From Streptomyces mesophilus (GTDB lineage: Bacteria > Actinomycetota > Actinomycetes > Streptomycetales > Streptomycetaceae), in contig NZ_JAAKZW010000001.1 in the NCBI RefSeq assembly GCF_011044995.1, positions 1 through 64,000 of the forward strand: a stretch of DNA of 64,000 nucleotides, in the 5' to 3' direction. Under the pieces are notes generated by a model. The model had not been told where the DNA came from and searched no databases. It worked only from the letters and a program-made list of their open reading frames with translations. Positions within the stretch are counted from its first letter, which is position 1, and each line of letters starts with the position of its first letter. The position numbers and the translations under genes are program-made. Shown piece by piece: positions 8,571-15,935 of this stretch.

Positions 8571-10897
8571 GATCCCTCGGAGTCAGGCCCGGGCTGGGAC
8601 GGAACCGCACCGAGCCCCTGGGTCACGGCGGGCCGCAACCGCTGGAGCAGCTCCTCGCGCTCCTCGTCGAACGCGGGGTCGGCCTGGTATTCGGAGTGCC
8701 CGAGGATCGGCGCGGGCAGCGGATGCGTCTGCGTACGCCCGTACGCCAAGGGGTCCTTGAGCGGCGGATGGTCGACGGCCGGACCGCACTCTCCTTCGAG
8801 GCCGATCGGTCCGCCGATCGGATCGGTGGGCCGGTGCAGATTGCGCCAGCAGTCGACTTCGCGGTGCAGCGCGGTGAGTGCGGCGGGTCCGAAGTGGGCG
8901 GGGAACCAGCGCCCGTAGAGCCGCTGGAGCGGTGAGCCGTAGGTCAGCAACCCCACGCCCTTGCGGACCGCGGGGCTCAACTGCCAGGCGGCCGCGGCCG
9001 CGAGGACACTGCCCTGCGAATGCCCCGAGATGATCAGACGGCCCTCGGTCTTCTGCGTCCACGTGGCCATGCGCCAGGTGAGATCCGGCACCGCGCGCTC
9101 CGCGTAACAGGGCGGTGCGAACGGGTGCGCGGCCCGCGGCCAGAACGTGCCGACGTCCCACAGGATGCCGATAGTGCGGCGCGCGGAGGCGTCACGGTAG
9201 GCGCGCCGGCCCCAGGTGACGAACAGTATGAACCCGAAGCCGATCAGCCAGGATCCGAGCGCCTGCGCGGTCTGAGCGGCCCCACCTATGAAGCCGGGCG
9301 CGCCGGCCGCCGCCACTCCGGGCACCTCACCGGTCGTCCACGCCCCGGTCAGTGCGCCGGCGCCGAGCAGCAGCGTTATGGCCGCGACGCAGCCGATGAG
9401 CACCGGTGCGCTGTCGGTGAGGGCGGCGGTCGCGCGCACCCGGGCGATCTTCCGGGTGCGGGGCTCATGCGGCCGCTCCCCCGCGTACTCCCGTTCCACC
9501 CGGGCCTGTTCGAGACGGCGGCGGCGCAGCGTACGCACGCCGAAGACCAGGGCGAGCAGCAGCACCACGACGAGAAGCAGCGGGATCATGGCGGCCTGCC
9601 AGGACAGCAGGACGGGCGGGCCCGGCAGCGGTGCGTCGGCGTCGCCCGGTGTGGCCGACCCGTCCAGCCAGTCGCCGACGCGCTGGGCCACGCCGCCCGA
9701 CATCACTGAGCCGAGCGCGCAGGCCAGCATCGCCACGCAGGGGCCGCCGAGGCCGCGCAGGGCCGTGCTCGCCAACCGGTCGCTGCGGTACAGGACGGCC
9801 GCGGCGACGGCGAGCGCCAGCACAAGCAGCCCCTGCACCAGCGTGATCCCGCCGAAGGTCTGGTCGCCGGGAAGCCGGCCGGACGAGACCCAGCCGGGGC
9901 GGTCCCACCCCGCGTACAGGAGACAGAGCGCGAGGACGGCGAGGCAGGCGAGCGGCAGGACGGTGACGACCATACGGTCGAGATGCGCGTCCACCGTCGT
10001 GTCCTTGCGGCCTCGGCGGCACAGCACATAGACGACGATCAGGCCGCCCGCGATCAGGACGCCTTCGAGCACCCGGCCCGCGCCGTCGAGCAGCGCGGGT
10101 CCGCCGGCCTCACGGTCGTGGCGGGCCGCGGAGGTGGCGACCGCCGCGGCGACCGTGAGCAGTCCGGCCGCGGTGTGCGCGGCGCGCAGCCGGGCCACGA
10201 AGGGGCGGCCGTACCAGAAGCCGGGCCGGGAGAGCGCGCTGCGGTGCGGGTCCTCGTCCTGTTCCCGCTGCTGCGGATACGGCTGCGCCGATTCGTATGC
10301 GCTCCAGGTGCGATGCGAGAGATACCAGAGCAGTCCGGTGAGCGCGGCGGGCACGAGCGCGGCGAGTGAGAGCCGGCGTCCGGGCTGGCTCCACCAGCCG
10401 CCGCCGGACACCTCGGGCGAGAGGAATCCCAGCCATGCGCGGTCGTCGGCGCAGGACGGGGTGCCCGCACACTGCCAGGCCGTCAGATCGAGCGCGACCT
10501 CGCAGGCCGCGGCGACCAGGAGCACGGTCAGGGTGAGGCCGACGAGCCGGACCAGGACCCCGTACACGCGGATGGTGCGTCTGCGCCCGCGCGAGCTCGG
10601 GCGCATCCAGTGCGCGAGGTTGGCCACCATGAACGGCAGCAGGAGCAGCCACAGCGCGCGGGCGCCGTTGCCTGAGGTCAGGCCGCACCAGACGTAGGCC
10701 TCGGCGACGGGTTTGTCCCGGTAGTCCTCGGGGCGCTGTTCGGCGTCCGCGTCATCGGTGCGGCGGTATATGGCCGCGGTGTCGTCGCCGGTGATCCGCA
10801 CGGTGCGCGGGTCACCGAGCATCTTCTCGGGTGTGGCCCCGCCCACTCCGTGGACGAGCAGTTCAAGAGCGGTCTTCTCCGCCGTGGCACGCTGCAC
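8540..10897 (-). CDS. large integral membrane protein with lipase-like Ser motif
   Basis: A 785-aa protein from a GTG at 10897 with GGGGGAG about 10 nt upstream. An N-terminal ELLVHGVGGATPEKML segment resembles the oxyanion HG motif of alpha/beta hydrolases; about eight hydrophobic segments follow between residues 85 and 560, and a C-terminal cytoplasmic domain contains GHSQGS with Ser627 as a potential nucleophile. The split hydrolase motifs around membrane spans are typical of a Streptomyces membrane protein family of unknown function. No substrate can be assigned. The gene is convergent with and slightly overlaps the beta-helix/AAA gene. Confidence 0.75.
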   Translation of the reverse strand: MQRATAEKTALELLVHGVGGATPEKMLGDPRTVRITGDDTAAIYRRTDDADAEQRPEDYRDKPVAEAYVWCGLTSGNGARALWLLLLPFMVANLAHWMRPSSRGRRRTIRVYGVLVRLVGLTLTVLLVAAACEVALDLTAWQCAGTPSCADDRAWLGFLSPEVSGGGWWSQPGRRLSLAALVPAALTGLLWYLSHRTWSAYESAQPYPQQREQDEDPHRSALSRPGFWYGRPFVARLRAAHTAAGLLTVAAAVATSAARHDREAGGPALLDGAGRVLEGVLIAGGLIVVYVLCRRGRKDTTVDAHLDRMVVTVLPLACLAVLALCLLYAGWDRPGWVSSGRLPGDQTFGGITLVQGLLVLALAVAAAVLYRSDRLASTALRGLGGPCVAMLACALGSVMSGGVAQRVGDWLDGSATPGDADAPLPGPPVLLSWQAAMIPLLLVVVLLLALVFGVRTLRRRRLEQARVEREYAGERPHEPRTRKIARVRATAALTDSAPVLIGCVAAITLLLGAGALTGAWTTGEVPGVAAAGAPGFIGGAAQTAQALGSWLIGFGFILFVTWGRRAYRDASARRTIGILWDVGTFWPRAAHPFAPPCYAERAVPDLTWRMATWTQKTEGRLIISGHSQGSVLAAAAAWQLSPAVRKGVGLLTYGSPLQRLYGRWFPAHFGPAALTALHREVDCWRNLHRPTDPIGGPIGLEGECGPAVDHPPLKDPLAYGRTQTHPLPAPILGHSEYQADPAFDEEREELLQRLRPAVTQGLGAVPSQPGPDSEGSQGSSGRSSG

Positions 10898-11122
10898 CGG
10901 TCAGCAGCTCCCCCGTGAGTCACCTACGTACTGAGCGAACGTGTGCGAGATCAGGATCCCGCCACCACCGGCCCGTGTGCACCCCTCGTCACGGAATCTC
11001 CCCGCCGTGTACGGTTCCGTTCCCTCCCTCGGACCGCGGGGACGAGGACGCGGTGTCACGTGCAAAGATGAGGGCTCTTTCGCCCGAGGGGCGACGCGAC
11101 GGCAACAGGAGTGGGAGCGGGC

Positions 11123-11953
11123 GTGAGCGAGAACCAGAACCTCCTCGCGGAACAGCGCCGCGCCCTGATCCTCGACGAGGTCAGGCGCCGCGGCGGGGTC
11201 CGCGTCAATGAACTGACGCGCAAGCTCGGTGTCTCCGACATGACGGTGCGCCGCGACTTGGACGCGCTGGCCCGTCAGGGTGTCCTGGAGAAGGTGCACG
11301 GCGGCGCGGTGCCGGTGGTCGAGGCGTCCACGCACGAGCCCGGGTTCGAGGCCAAGTCGGGACTCGAACTCAGCGCCAAGGAGGACATCGCGCGCTCGGC
11401 CGCCGAACTCGTGGCGCCCGGCAGCGCGATCGCCCTGTCCGGCGGTACGACCACCTTCGCACTGGCGCACCGGCTGCTCGACGTCCCGGATCTGACCGTG
11501 GTCACCAACTCGGTGCGGGTGGCCGACGTGTTCCACGCGGCGCAGCGCGCCGGCAGCCAGGGACAGGGCGCGGCGACGGTGGTGCTGACCGGTGGCGTGC
11601 GCACTCCGTCGGACTCGCTGGTAGGGCCGGTCGCGGACCAGGCGATCGGCACGCTCCACTTCGATCTCCTCTTCCTCGGCGTTCACGGCATCTCCATTGA
11701 GGCCGGGCTGTCCACGCCGAACCTCGCCGAGGCCGAGACCAACCGCCGTCTGGTGCAGTCCGCGCGCCGTGTCGTGGTGGTCGCGGACCACACCAAGTGG
11801 GGCACGGTGGGCCTGAGTTCCTTCGCGCAGCTGGAACAGGTCGACACCTGGGTCACGGATGCGGGTCTGCCCGGCGAGGTGCGCGAGGAGATCGCGGACC
11901 GGGTGCAGCGGCTCGTGGTCGCGGGCAAGGACTCCGAAGAGACGCAGAGCTGA
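11123..11953 (+). CDS. DeoR/GlpR-family transcriptional regulator
   Basis: A 276-aa regulator starting at GTG 11123 with GGGAG 5 nt upstream. Residues about 8-62 are the DeoR HTH (RRALILDEVRRRGGVRVNEL, then LGVSDMTVRRDLDALARQG). Residues about 80-255 are the DeoRC sugar-phosphate sensor, with IALSGGTTTFALAHRL and LTVVTNSVRVADV, the typical phosphate-binding loops of the phosphosugar-isomerase-like fold. It probably represses a sugar catabolic operon, but no sugar genes adjoin it here, so the target is unknown. Gene boundaries are clear. Confidence 0.88.
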   Translation: MSENQNLLAEQRRALILDEVRRRGGVRVNELTRKLGVSDMTVRRDLDALARQGVLEKVHGGAVPVVEASTHEPGFEAKSGLELSAKEDIARSAAELVAPGSAIALSGGTTTFALAHRLLDVPDLTVVTNSVRVADVFHAAQRAGSQGQGAATVVLTGGVRTPSDSLVGPVADQAIGTLHFDLLFLGVHGISIEAGLSTPNLAEAETNRRLVQSARRVVVVADHTKWGTVGLSSFAQLEQVDTWVTDAGLPGEVREEIADRVQRLVVAGKDSEETQS

Positions 11954-12108
11954 ACGACCGCGCGGGCCGGGGCAGTTGCCGTCTGCGAACTGCGCCATGG
12001 CCAGTCGGTCGGCGAGTGCGGTCCTTCCGCATCTGACACACCCTCAGCTATGGTGACCGGGCCCGGCCCACGGGCGCTGAGCTGCTGGATTCAACTGGGG
12101 GGATTCCC

Positions 12109-12591
12109 ATGGCACGCCGACTGAGCCCGGTGGGGCTCGACTTTCTCGAGGTGGCGCCCGTACGTCTGGTGTTCGCGCGCGAGATCAGCGCGACGCCCGC
12201 CGAGGCGTACCACGCGATAGCCGAGGAAGTGGAGTCCCTGCCCACGTGGTTCCGGTCGGTCAAGCGGGCCACTCCGCACGACGAGGGTGCTCGGCGCACC
12301 GTTCAACTGGCGGGCGGTATCCGCTTCGAGGAGACGATCCTCGCCAAGGAGCCCGACGAGGTGTACGCGTACCGCGTGGACGAGACCAACGCCCCGGGCG
12401 TGCGTCATCTCGTCGAGGAGTGGCGGATCACTCCGGCCGGGACGGGCAGCCGTGTCCAGTGGACGTTCGCGGTGGACGGCGCGGCTCCGCTGCGCGCGTT
12501 CTTCAAGATCGCGTCGCCGGGGCTCGGCACGGCCTTCCGCGGAGCGGTGTCCTCGCTCGACAAGCAGCTCACCAAGGCGCGGACTTCGTAG
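12109..12591 (+). CDS. SRPBCC-fold (polyketide cyclase/START-like) protein
   Basis: A 160-aa protein with a strong SD (GGGGGGA, 5 nt before the ATG). Strand and helix order, with the N-terminal LVFAREISATPAEAYHAIAE and the C-terminal long helix FRGAVSSLDKQLTK, fits the SRPBCC superfamily that binds small hydrophobic ligands. A TATGGT -10-like hexamer lies at 12049-12054 with TTCCGC 18 bp before it, a plausible promoter. The ligand is unknown. It is followed by a YCII-like gene 41 bp downstream on the same strand. Confidence 0.75.
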   Translation: MARRLSPVGLDFLEVAPVRLVFAREISATPAEAYHAIAEEVESLPTWFRSVKRATPHDEGARRTVQLAGGIRFEETILAKEPDEVYAYRVDETNAPGVRHLVEEWRITPAGTGSRVQWTFAVDGAAPLRAFFKIASPGLGTAFRGAVSSLDKQLTKARTS

Positions 12592-12632
12592 CTCTTCGCC
12601 GGGCAACGCAGCTTCCCGAGTACCTTCTGCGC

Positions 12633-13172
12633 ATGCTGTTCTACGTGCACGCCACAGACGCTCCGGATGTCCAGGACCGGATGATCGCGCAGGGCGAGGC
12701 GCACTGGTCATACATGGACCGCTTCGCCGACCGGCTCGTCCTGCGCGGTCCGACGCTCTCGGCGGACGGCGAGGAGCACACCGGCAGCCTGCATGTCGTG
12801 GAGGTGGCGGACCGCGCCGCCGCCGAGCGTTTCGCGACGCAGGAGCCGTACTGGATCAGTGGTCTGTACCGGGACTTCACCGCGGACCGGATCATCGTGC
12901 GGCAGCAGGGCGAGATCAGCCGCGACGAGGACGCGACGCTGGTGACGGCCCGGTGGAGCGCACGGCCGCTCGACACCGGCGAACCGAAGCTTCCCCATGA
13001 CGTGTTGGGCTTCTTCGGCCTGCTCGTCGATGACGAGGGCGTACGGTCCACCGGTTGTGCCGCCGTCGTACGCACCCTCGTGGACAAGGAAGTTCAGGCC
13101 CTCGTCGACGAGATCGCGGACGAGGGCGTGACGGTCACGGCGCGGCGTTGGTGCCGGGGCGGACGCGCCTGA
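12633..13172 (+). CDS. YCII-related (dimeric alpha-beta barrel) protein
   Basis: A 179-aa protein. The first ~95 residues (MLFYVHATDAPDVQDRMIAQ, AHWSYMDRFADRLVLRGPTL, HVVEVADRAAAERFATQEPY) are a YCII domain, a ferredoxin-like dimeric fold. The C-terminal ~80 residues are not recognised. The ATG at 12633 lacks an obvious SD but matches the start of the domain exactly. Probably co-transcribed with the SRPBCC gene. No enzymatic function is assigned. Confidence 0.75.
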   Translation: MLFYVHATDAPDVQDRMIAQGEAHWSYMDRFADRLVLRGPTLSADGEEHTGSLHVVEVADRAAAERFATQEPYWISGLYRDFTADRIIVRQQGEISRDEDATLVTARWSARPLDTGEPKLPHDVLGFFGLLVDDEGVRSTGCAAVVRTLVDKEVQALVDEIADEGVTVTARRWCRGGRA

Positions 13173-13205
13173 GCAGTCACCCGCCGCGGGGCAGGGCCCG
13201 CCGCG

Positions 13206-14339
13206 TCAGCTGGGCCAGATGCCCGTCTCCAGGAAGGACTCGATGGCGGCGCTGTACGGGCCGATGTCCAGGCCCTGTTCGGCGAGCCAGCTGTCCGAGT
13301 AGTACTTGTCGAGATAGCGGTCGCCCGGGTCGCAGATGAGGGTGACGACACTGCCCTTCTCCCCCGCGGCGACCATCTCGGCGATGATCTTCAGCGCGCT
13401 CCACAGGCCGGTGCCGGTCGAGCCGCCCGCCTTGCGGCCGATCGCCGACTCGAGGGCGCGTACGGCCGCGACGCTCGCCGCGTCGGGCACCTTCATCATC
13501 CGGTCGATCGCTCCCGGCACGAAGCTGGGTTCCATCCGCGGTCGGCCGATGCCCTCGATACGGGAGCCGCAGTCGCTGGTGCAGCCCGGGTCGCCGTTCA
13601 GCCAGCCTTCGAAGAAACAGGAGTTCTCCGGGTCCGGTACGCAGATCCGGGTGTCGTGCTGCATGTAGTGCACATAGCGCGCGATCGTCGCCGAGGTGCC
13701 GCCGGTGCCCGCCGTGGCCACGATCCAGGCCGGCTCCGGGTAGCGCTCCAACTTCAGCTGCTGATAGATCGATTCGGCGATGTTGTTGTTGCCGCGCCAG
13801 TCGGTGGCCCGCTCCGCGTACGTGAACTGGTCCATGTAGTGGCCGCCGGTGCGCTCGGCGAGCGCGGCCGCCTCCTCGTACATGGCGCGCGAGTCGTCCA
13901 CGAAGTGGCACTGCCCGCCGTGGAATTCGATGAGTCGGCACTTCTCGGCGCTTGTCGTACGCGGCATCACCGCGATGAACGGCACCCCGATCAGCTTCGC
14001 GAAGTACGCCTCCGACACGGCGGTCGACCCGCTGGACGCCTCGATCACGGGGGCGTCGGGACGGATCCAGCCGTTGCACAGTCCGTAGAGGAACAGCGAA
14101 CGGGCCAGGCGGTGCTTGAGACTTCCCGTCGGGTGGGTCGACTCGTCCTTGAGGTACAGGTCGATGCCCCACTGCTCCGGCAGCGGGAAGCGCAGCAGAT
14201 GGGTGTCCGCCGAACGATTCGCGTCCGCCTGCACCTTGCGCACGGCCTCTTTCAGCCAGCGCCGGTACGCGAGATCGCTGCGGTCCACGTCGACGGTGGA
14301 CATCACCGCTGAGGTCTGAGGCTTCTCCACCGTGCTCAC
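13206..14339 (-). CDS. Cds1-like PLP enzyme (cysteine synthase family; cysteine desulfhydrase)
   Basis: A 377-aa fold-type II PLP enzyme. [15 protein letters not shown] near residues 71-85 carries the Schiff-base Lys75, and [19 protein letters not shown] forms the phosphate/substrate loop. These blocks, together with [10 protein letters not shown], are those of the actinobacterial Cds1 subgroup, shown in mycobacteria to degrade L-cysteine to pyruvate, H2S and ammonia; O-acetylserine-type synthase activity is the alternative. The GTG at 14339 is chosen for its SD (GGGAG, 8 nt spacing). The 5' region carries a short Cys-containing leader ORF with two competing hairpins (14462-14514), suggesting control by cysteine supply. 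Confidence 0.85.
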   Translation of the reverse strand: MSTVEKPQTSAVMSTVDVDRSDLAYRRWLKEAVRKVQADANRSADTHLLRFPLPEQWGIDLYLKDESTHPTGSLKHRLARSLFLYGLCNGWIRPDAPVIEASSGSTAVSEAYFAKLIGVPFIAVMPRTTSAEKCRLIEFHGGQCHFVDDSRAMYEEAAALAERTGGHYMDQFTYAERATDWRGNNNIAESIYQQLKLERYPEPAWIVATAGTGGTSATIARYVHYMQHDTRICVPDPENSCFFEGWLNGDPGCTSDCGSRIEGIGRPRMEPSFVPGAIDRMMKVPDAASVAAVRALESAIGRKAGGSTGTGLWSALKIIAEMVAAGEKGSVVTLICDPGDRYLDKYYSDSWLAEQGLDIGPYSAAIESFLETGIWPS

Positions 14340-14461
14340 CGCGGACGCTCCCTTGGTTGCCGCATACCTGCCGGGTCTCCCGGCAGGCCCTTCCGGCCCG
14401 CTGAAAACGTCTCGGCGAAGCCGTTGCTCCGCCTCAAGCATAGACATCCAACCCACGCTTC

Positions 14462-14500
14462 TCACCTGCACAAACACCCCTTTGGGGAGCCCAAAGGCAC
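14462..14500 (-). CDS. putative cysteine leader peptide (12 aa)
   Basis: A 12-codon ORF, GTG start at 14500, reading [12 protein letters not shown] then TGA. It has an excellent SD (GGGGAG, 8 nt before the GTG). Two of its last four codons are Cys (TGT, TGC). It ends 122 nt upstream of the start of the Cds1-like gene. Short leader peptides with clustered Cys codons just before the stop are known to mediate cysteine-responsive attenuation in actinobacteria. The ORF overlaps two mutually exclusive hairpins, as expected for an attenuator. Coding status is inferred; it is far too short to judge by codon usage. Confidence 0.5.
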   Translation of the reverse strand: MPLGSPKGCLCR

Positions 14501-14514
14501 CCTTGGGGCTCCCC
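14479..14514 (-). promoter_or_regulatory. competing hairpins over Cys leader ORF (attenuator-like)
   Basis: On the minus-strand mRNA, hairpin A pairs CCTTTGGG with CCCAAAGG around a 3-nt loop (14479-14497, perfect 8 bp, inside the leader ORF). Hairpin B pairs GGGGAGCCCCAA with TTGGGCTCCCC (about 14484-14514, one bulge), which would bury the leader SD and GTG. The two share bases and cannot coexist. The pairing is seen in the sequence; control by cysteine is inferred. Confidence 0.45.
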
Positions 14515-14681
14515 ATTCGCACGCCCGCCATGCGCAACCGGGGCACAGGTGCGCGACGTCCTGAGGGGCACTGGTGCTCGAGCCGTATCGCGGGCAGACT
14601 GCCAGGACCGTCCCCCCGGCGGCCAGCCGTTCGCGGCGGGGGCGGACCACGGCGGATGCGGACAGCTTGGGGGCGAGCTTC

Positions 14682-15011
14682 ATGGCGGAGACGGAGTTTC
14701 GGGCCACGGGCGTGCGGATCGGCCGGCGGCTGCGCTCGCTCACGCGGGCCGGGCAGGTGCGCATCGCGGGTGGCCGCCTGGAATTGCTGACGAGCAGCGG
14801 CCGGGAGATCGACAGCGCGCCCCTGACCGAGGTGAGCGCCGGTCAGCCCTGGTTCGTGCCCGAGGACAAGGCTCTCGCCACCGTCAACGGCACCCGCTAT
14901 TCGCTGACGCTCGGTGAGCGCGACCCGGCTCCCGGCGAGGCGGGGCCGCCCGCCGCGAGCCGCTTCATCGAGGCCGTGCGCCAGGCCACCGGCCGTTTCA
15001 AGCGCAGCTGA
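14682..15011 (+). CDS. conserved hypothetical protein
   Basis: A 109-aa protein starting at ATG 14682 with GGGGGCGAG just upstream. It is basic at both ends ([24 protein letters not shown]) with a central strand-rich part ([19 protein letters not shown]). No domain, signal peptide or membrane segment is recognised. Codon use is normal for the region, and similar short proteins are, to my memory, common next to Streptomyces cysteine-metabolism genes. Function unknown. Confidence 0.65.
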   Translation: MAETEFRATGVRIGRRLRSLTRAGQVRIAGGRLELLTSSGREIDSAPLTEVSAGQPWFVPEDKALATVNGTRYSLTLGERDPAPGEAGPPAASRFIEAVRQATGRFKRS

Positions 15012-15241
15012 CCCTCGGGGCCGACGGGGTCGCGCCCCGCCGTGTGACCTCGCGGTACGTCACGCAAGTTGCACAGCCGTATCCCCTGGGTCACCCTGGA
15101 CTCACCTCGCTACTCAGGGTTCAACGGCGGTCACGCTGCGACCCAGCCACCGCCCAGCAGACAGCCACTGTGGGACATCCGGAGGCGACTCCGGATGCGT
15201 CAGCCGTCTTCTTCCGGACCTCAATTCGGGGAGTCGCAGCC

Positions 15242-15721
15242 GTGATCAGCCAGCCAAGCAGGCACTGCACGGTGGAGCTCCAGGCCCTGCCGTCGCGGAT
15301 CGGGCAAGTCCGCAGAATCGTCTCGGCGCAGCTGCGCTACTGGCATCTCGATCCTCTGATCGACTGTGCCGCGCTCGCCGTCACCGAGTTGCTCACCAAC
15401 GTCCACCGGCATGCCGAGCCGGACAAGATGTGCACGGTCGAGATCGAGCTGCTGCTCGACCACCTCACCGTCTCCGTGCACGACCACGATCCCCGTGTGC
15501 CGCAGATCCGCACGGCCGATCCGCTGGCCACCTGCGGGCGCGGGCTCGCGATGGTCGCGGCCGTCAGCGAGAGCTGGGGTGTGCGGCCGCAGGGCCCGGC
15601 GGGCAAGACCGTGTGGTTCACCCTGCCGGCCCCGTCCCCGGCGGTGGCGCTCCCGGCGTACCCGATGCACGGCGCGATCCCCTTCACCGAGACTCCCGCC
15701 CGGCCGGCCGTGGTGGGCTGA
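15242..15721 (+). CDS. anti-sigma-factor-type ATP-binding protein (HATPase_c_2)
   Basis: A 159-aa protein from GTG 15242 with GGGGAG 8 nt upstream. It has the GHKL ATPase motifs of RsbW/SpoIIAB-like serine kinases: N-box AVTELLTNVHRHA (about residues 47-59), G1 VHDHDPRVP, and G2 GRGLAMV. The DNA-contacting partner is not encoded next to it. Streptomyces genomes carry dozens of such proteins regulating sigma-B-type factors or other partners. The C-terminal 35 residues are Pro/Ala-rich and probably unstructured. Confidence 0.82.
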   Translation: MISQPSRHCTVELQALPSRIGQVRRIVSAQLRYWHLDPLIDCAALAVTELLTNVHRHAEPDKMCTVEIELLLDHLTVSVHDHDPRVPQIRTADPLATCGRGLAMVAAVSESWGVRPQGPAGKTVWFTLPAPSPAVALPAYPMHGAIPFTETPARPAVVG

Positions 15722-15742
15722 CCGGGCGGTGATCTTTTTCTT

Positions 15743-15918
15743 GTACGGGGTGGACGCGCCCTCCTCCGTACGGGTTGGACGCGCTGTCCTTCGTACGGGT
15801 TGGGAGGGTTCTCCGCCGTAATGGTTGGGAGCGCCCTCCGCGGTAAGGGTGGGGAGTGCCCTTGCGCCGTACGGGGTAACGGCGCCCCCCTCCGTGCGAG
15901 GGGGACGCCGTCAGCCGC
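15743..15918. repeat. seven degenerate 25-bp tandem repeats
   Basis: Units begin at 15743, 15768, 15793, 15818, 15843, 15869 and 15894: six steps, five of exactly 25 bp and one of 26. The consensus starts GTACGGGTTGGA followed by CGCGCCCTCC. Units 1-3 are the most alike; unit 7 is the most worn. The array fills the gap between the convergent anti-sigma-type gene and the ABC permease gene. It lacks spacers, so it is not CRISPR. Possible roles are termination, protein binding, or a slipped-strand minisatellite. Confidence 0.75.
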
Positions 15919-15935
15919 TGGCGGGTGCCGCGCAG

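Noticed and set aside
13206-14546. Longer start for the Cds1-like protein (up to 14546)
   Set aside because: The extra ~70 residues include the leader ORF and hairpin region in another frame and have no family counterpart; GTG 14339 has a good SD.
15743-15918. 25-bp repeats as a CRISPR array
   Set aside because: Units abut each other with no spacers and are degenerate; no cas genes.
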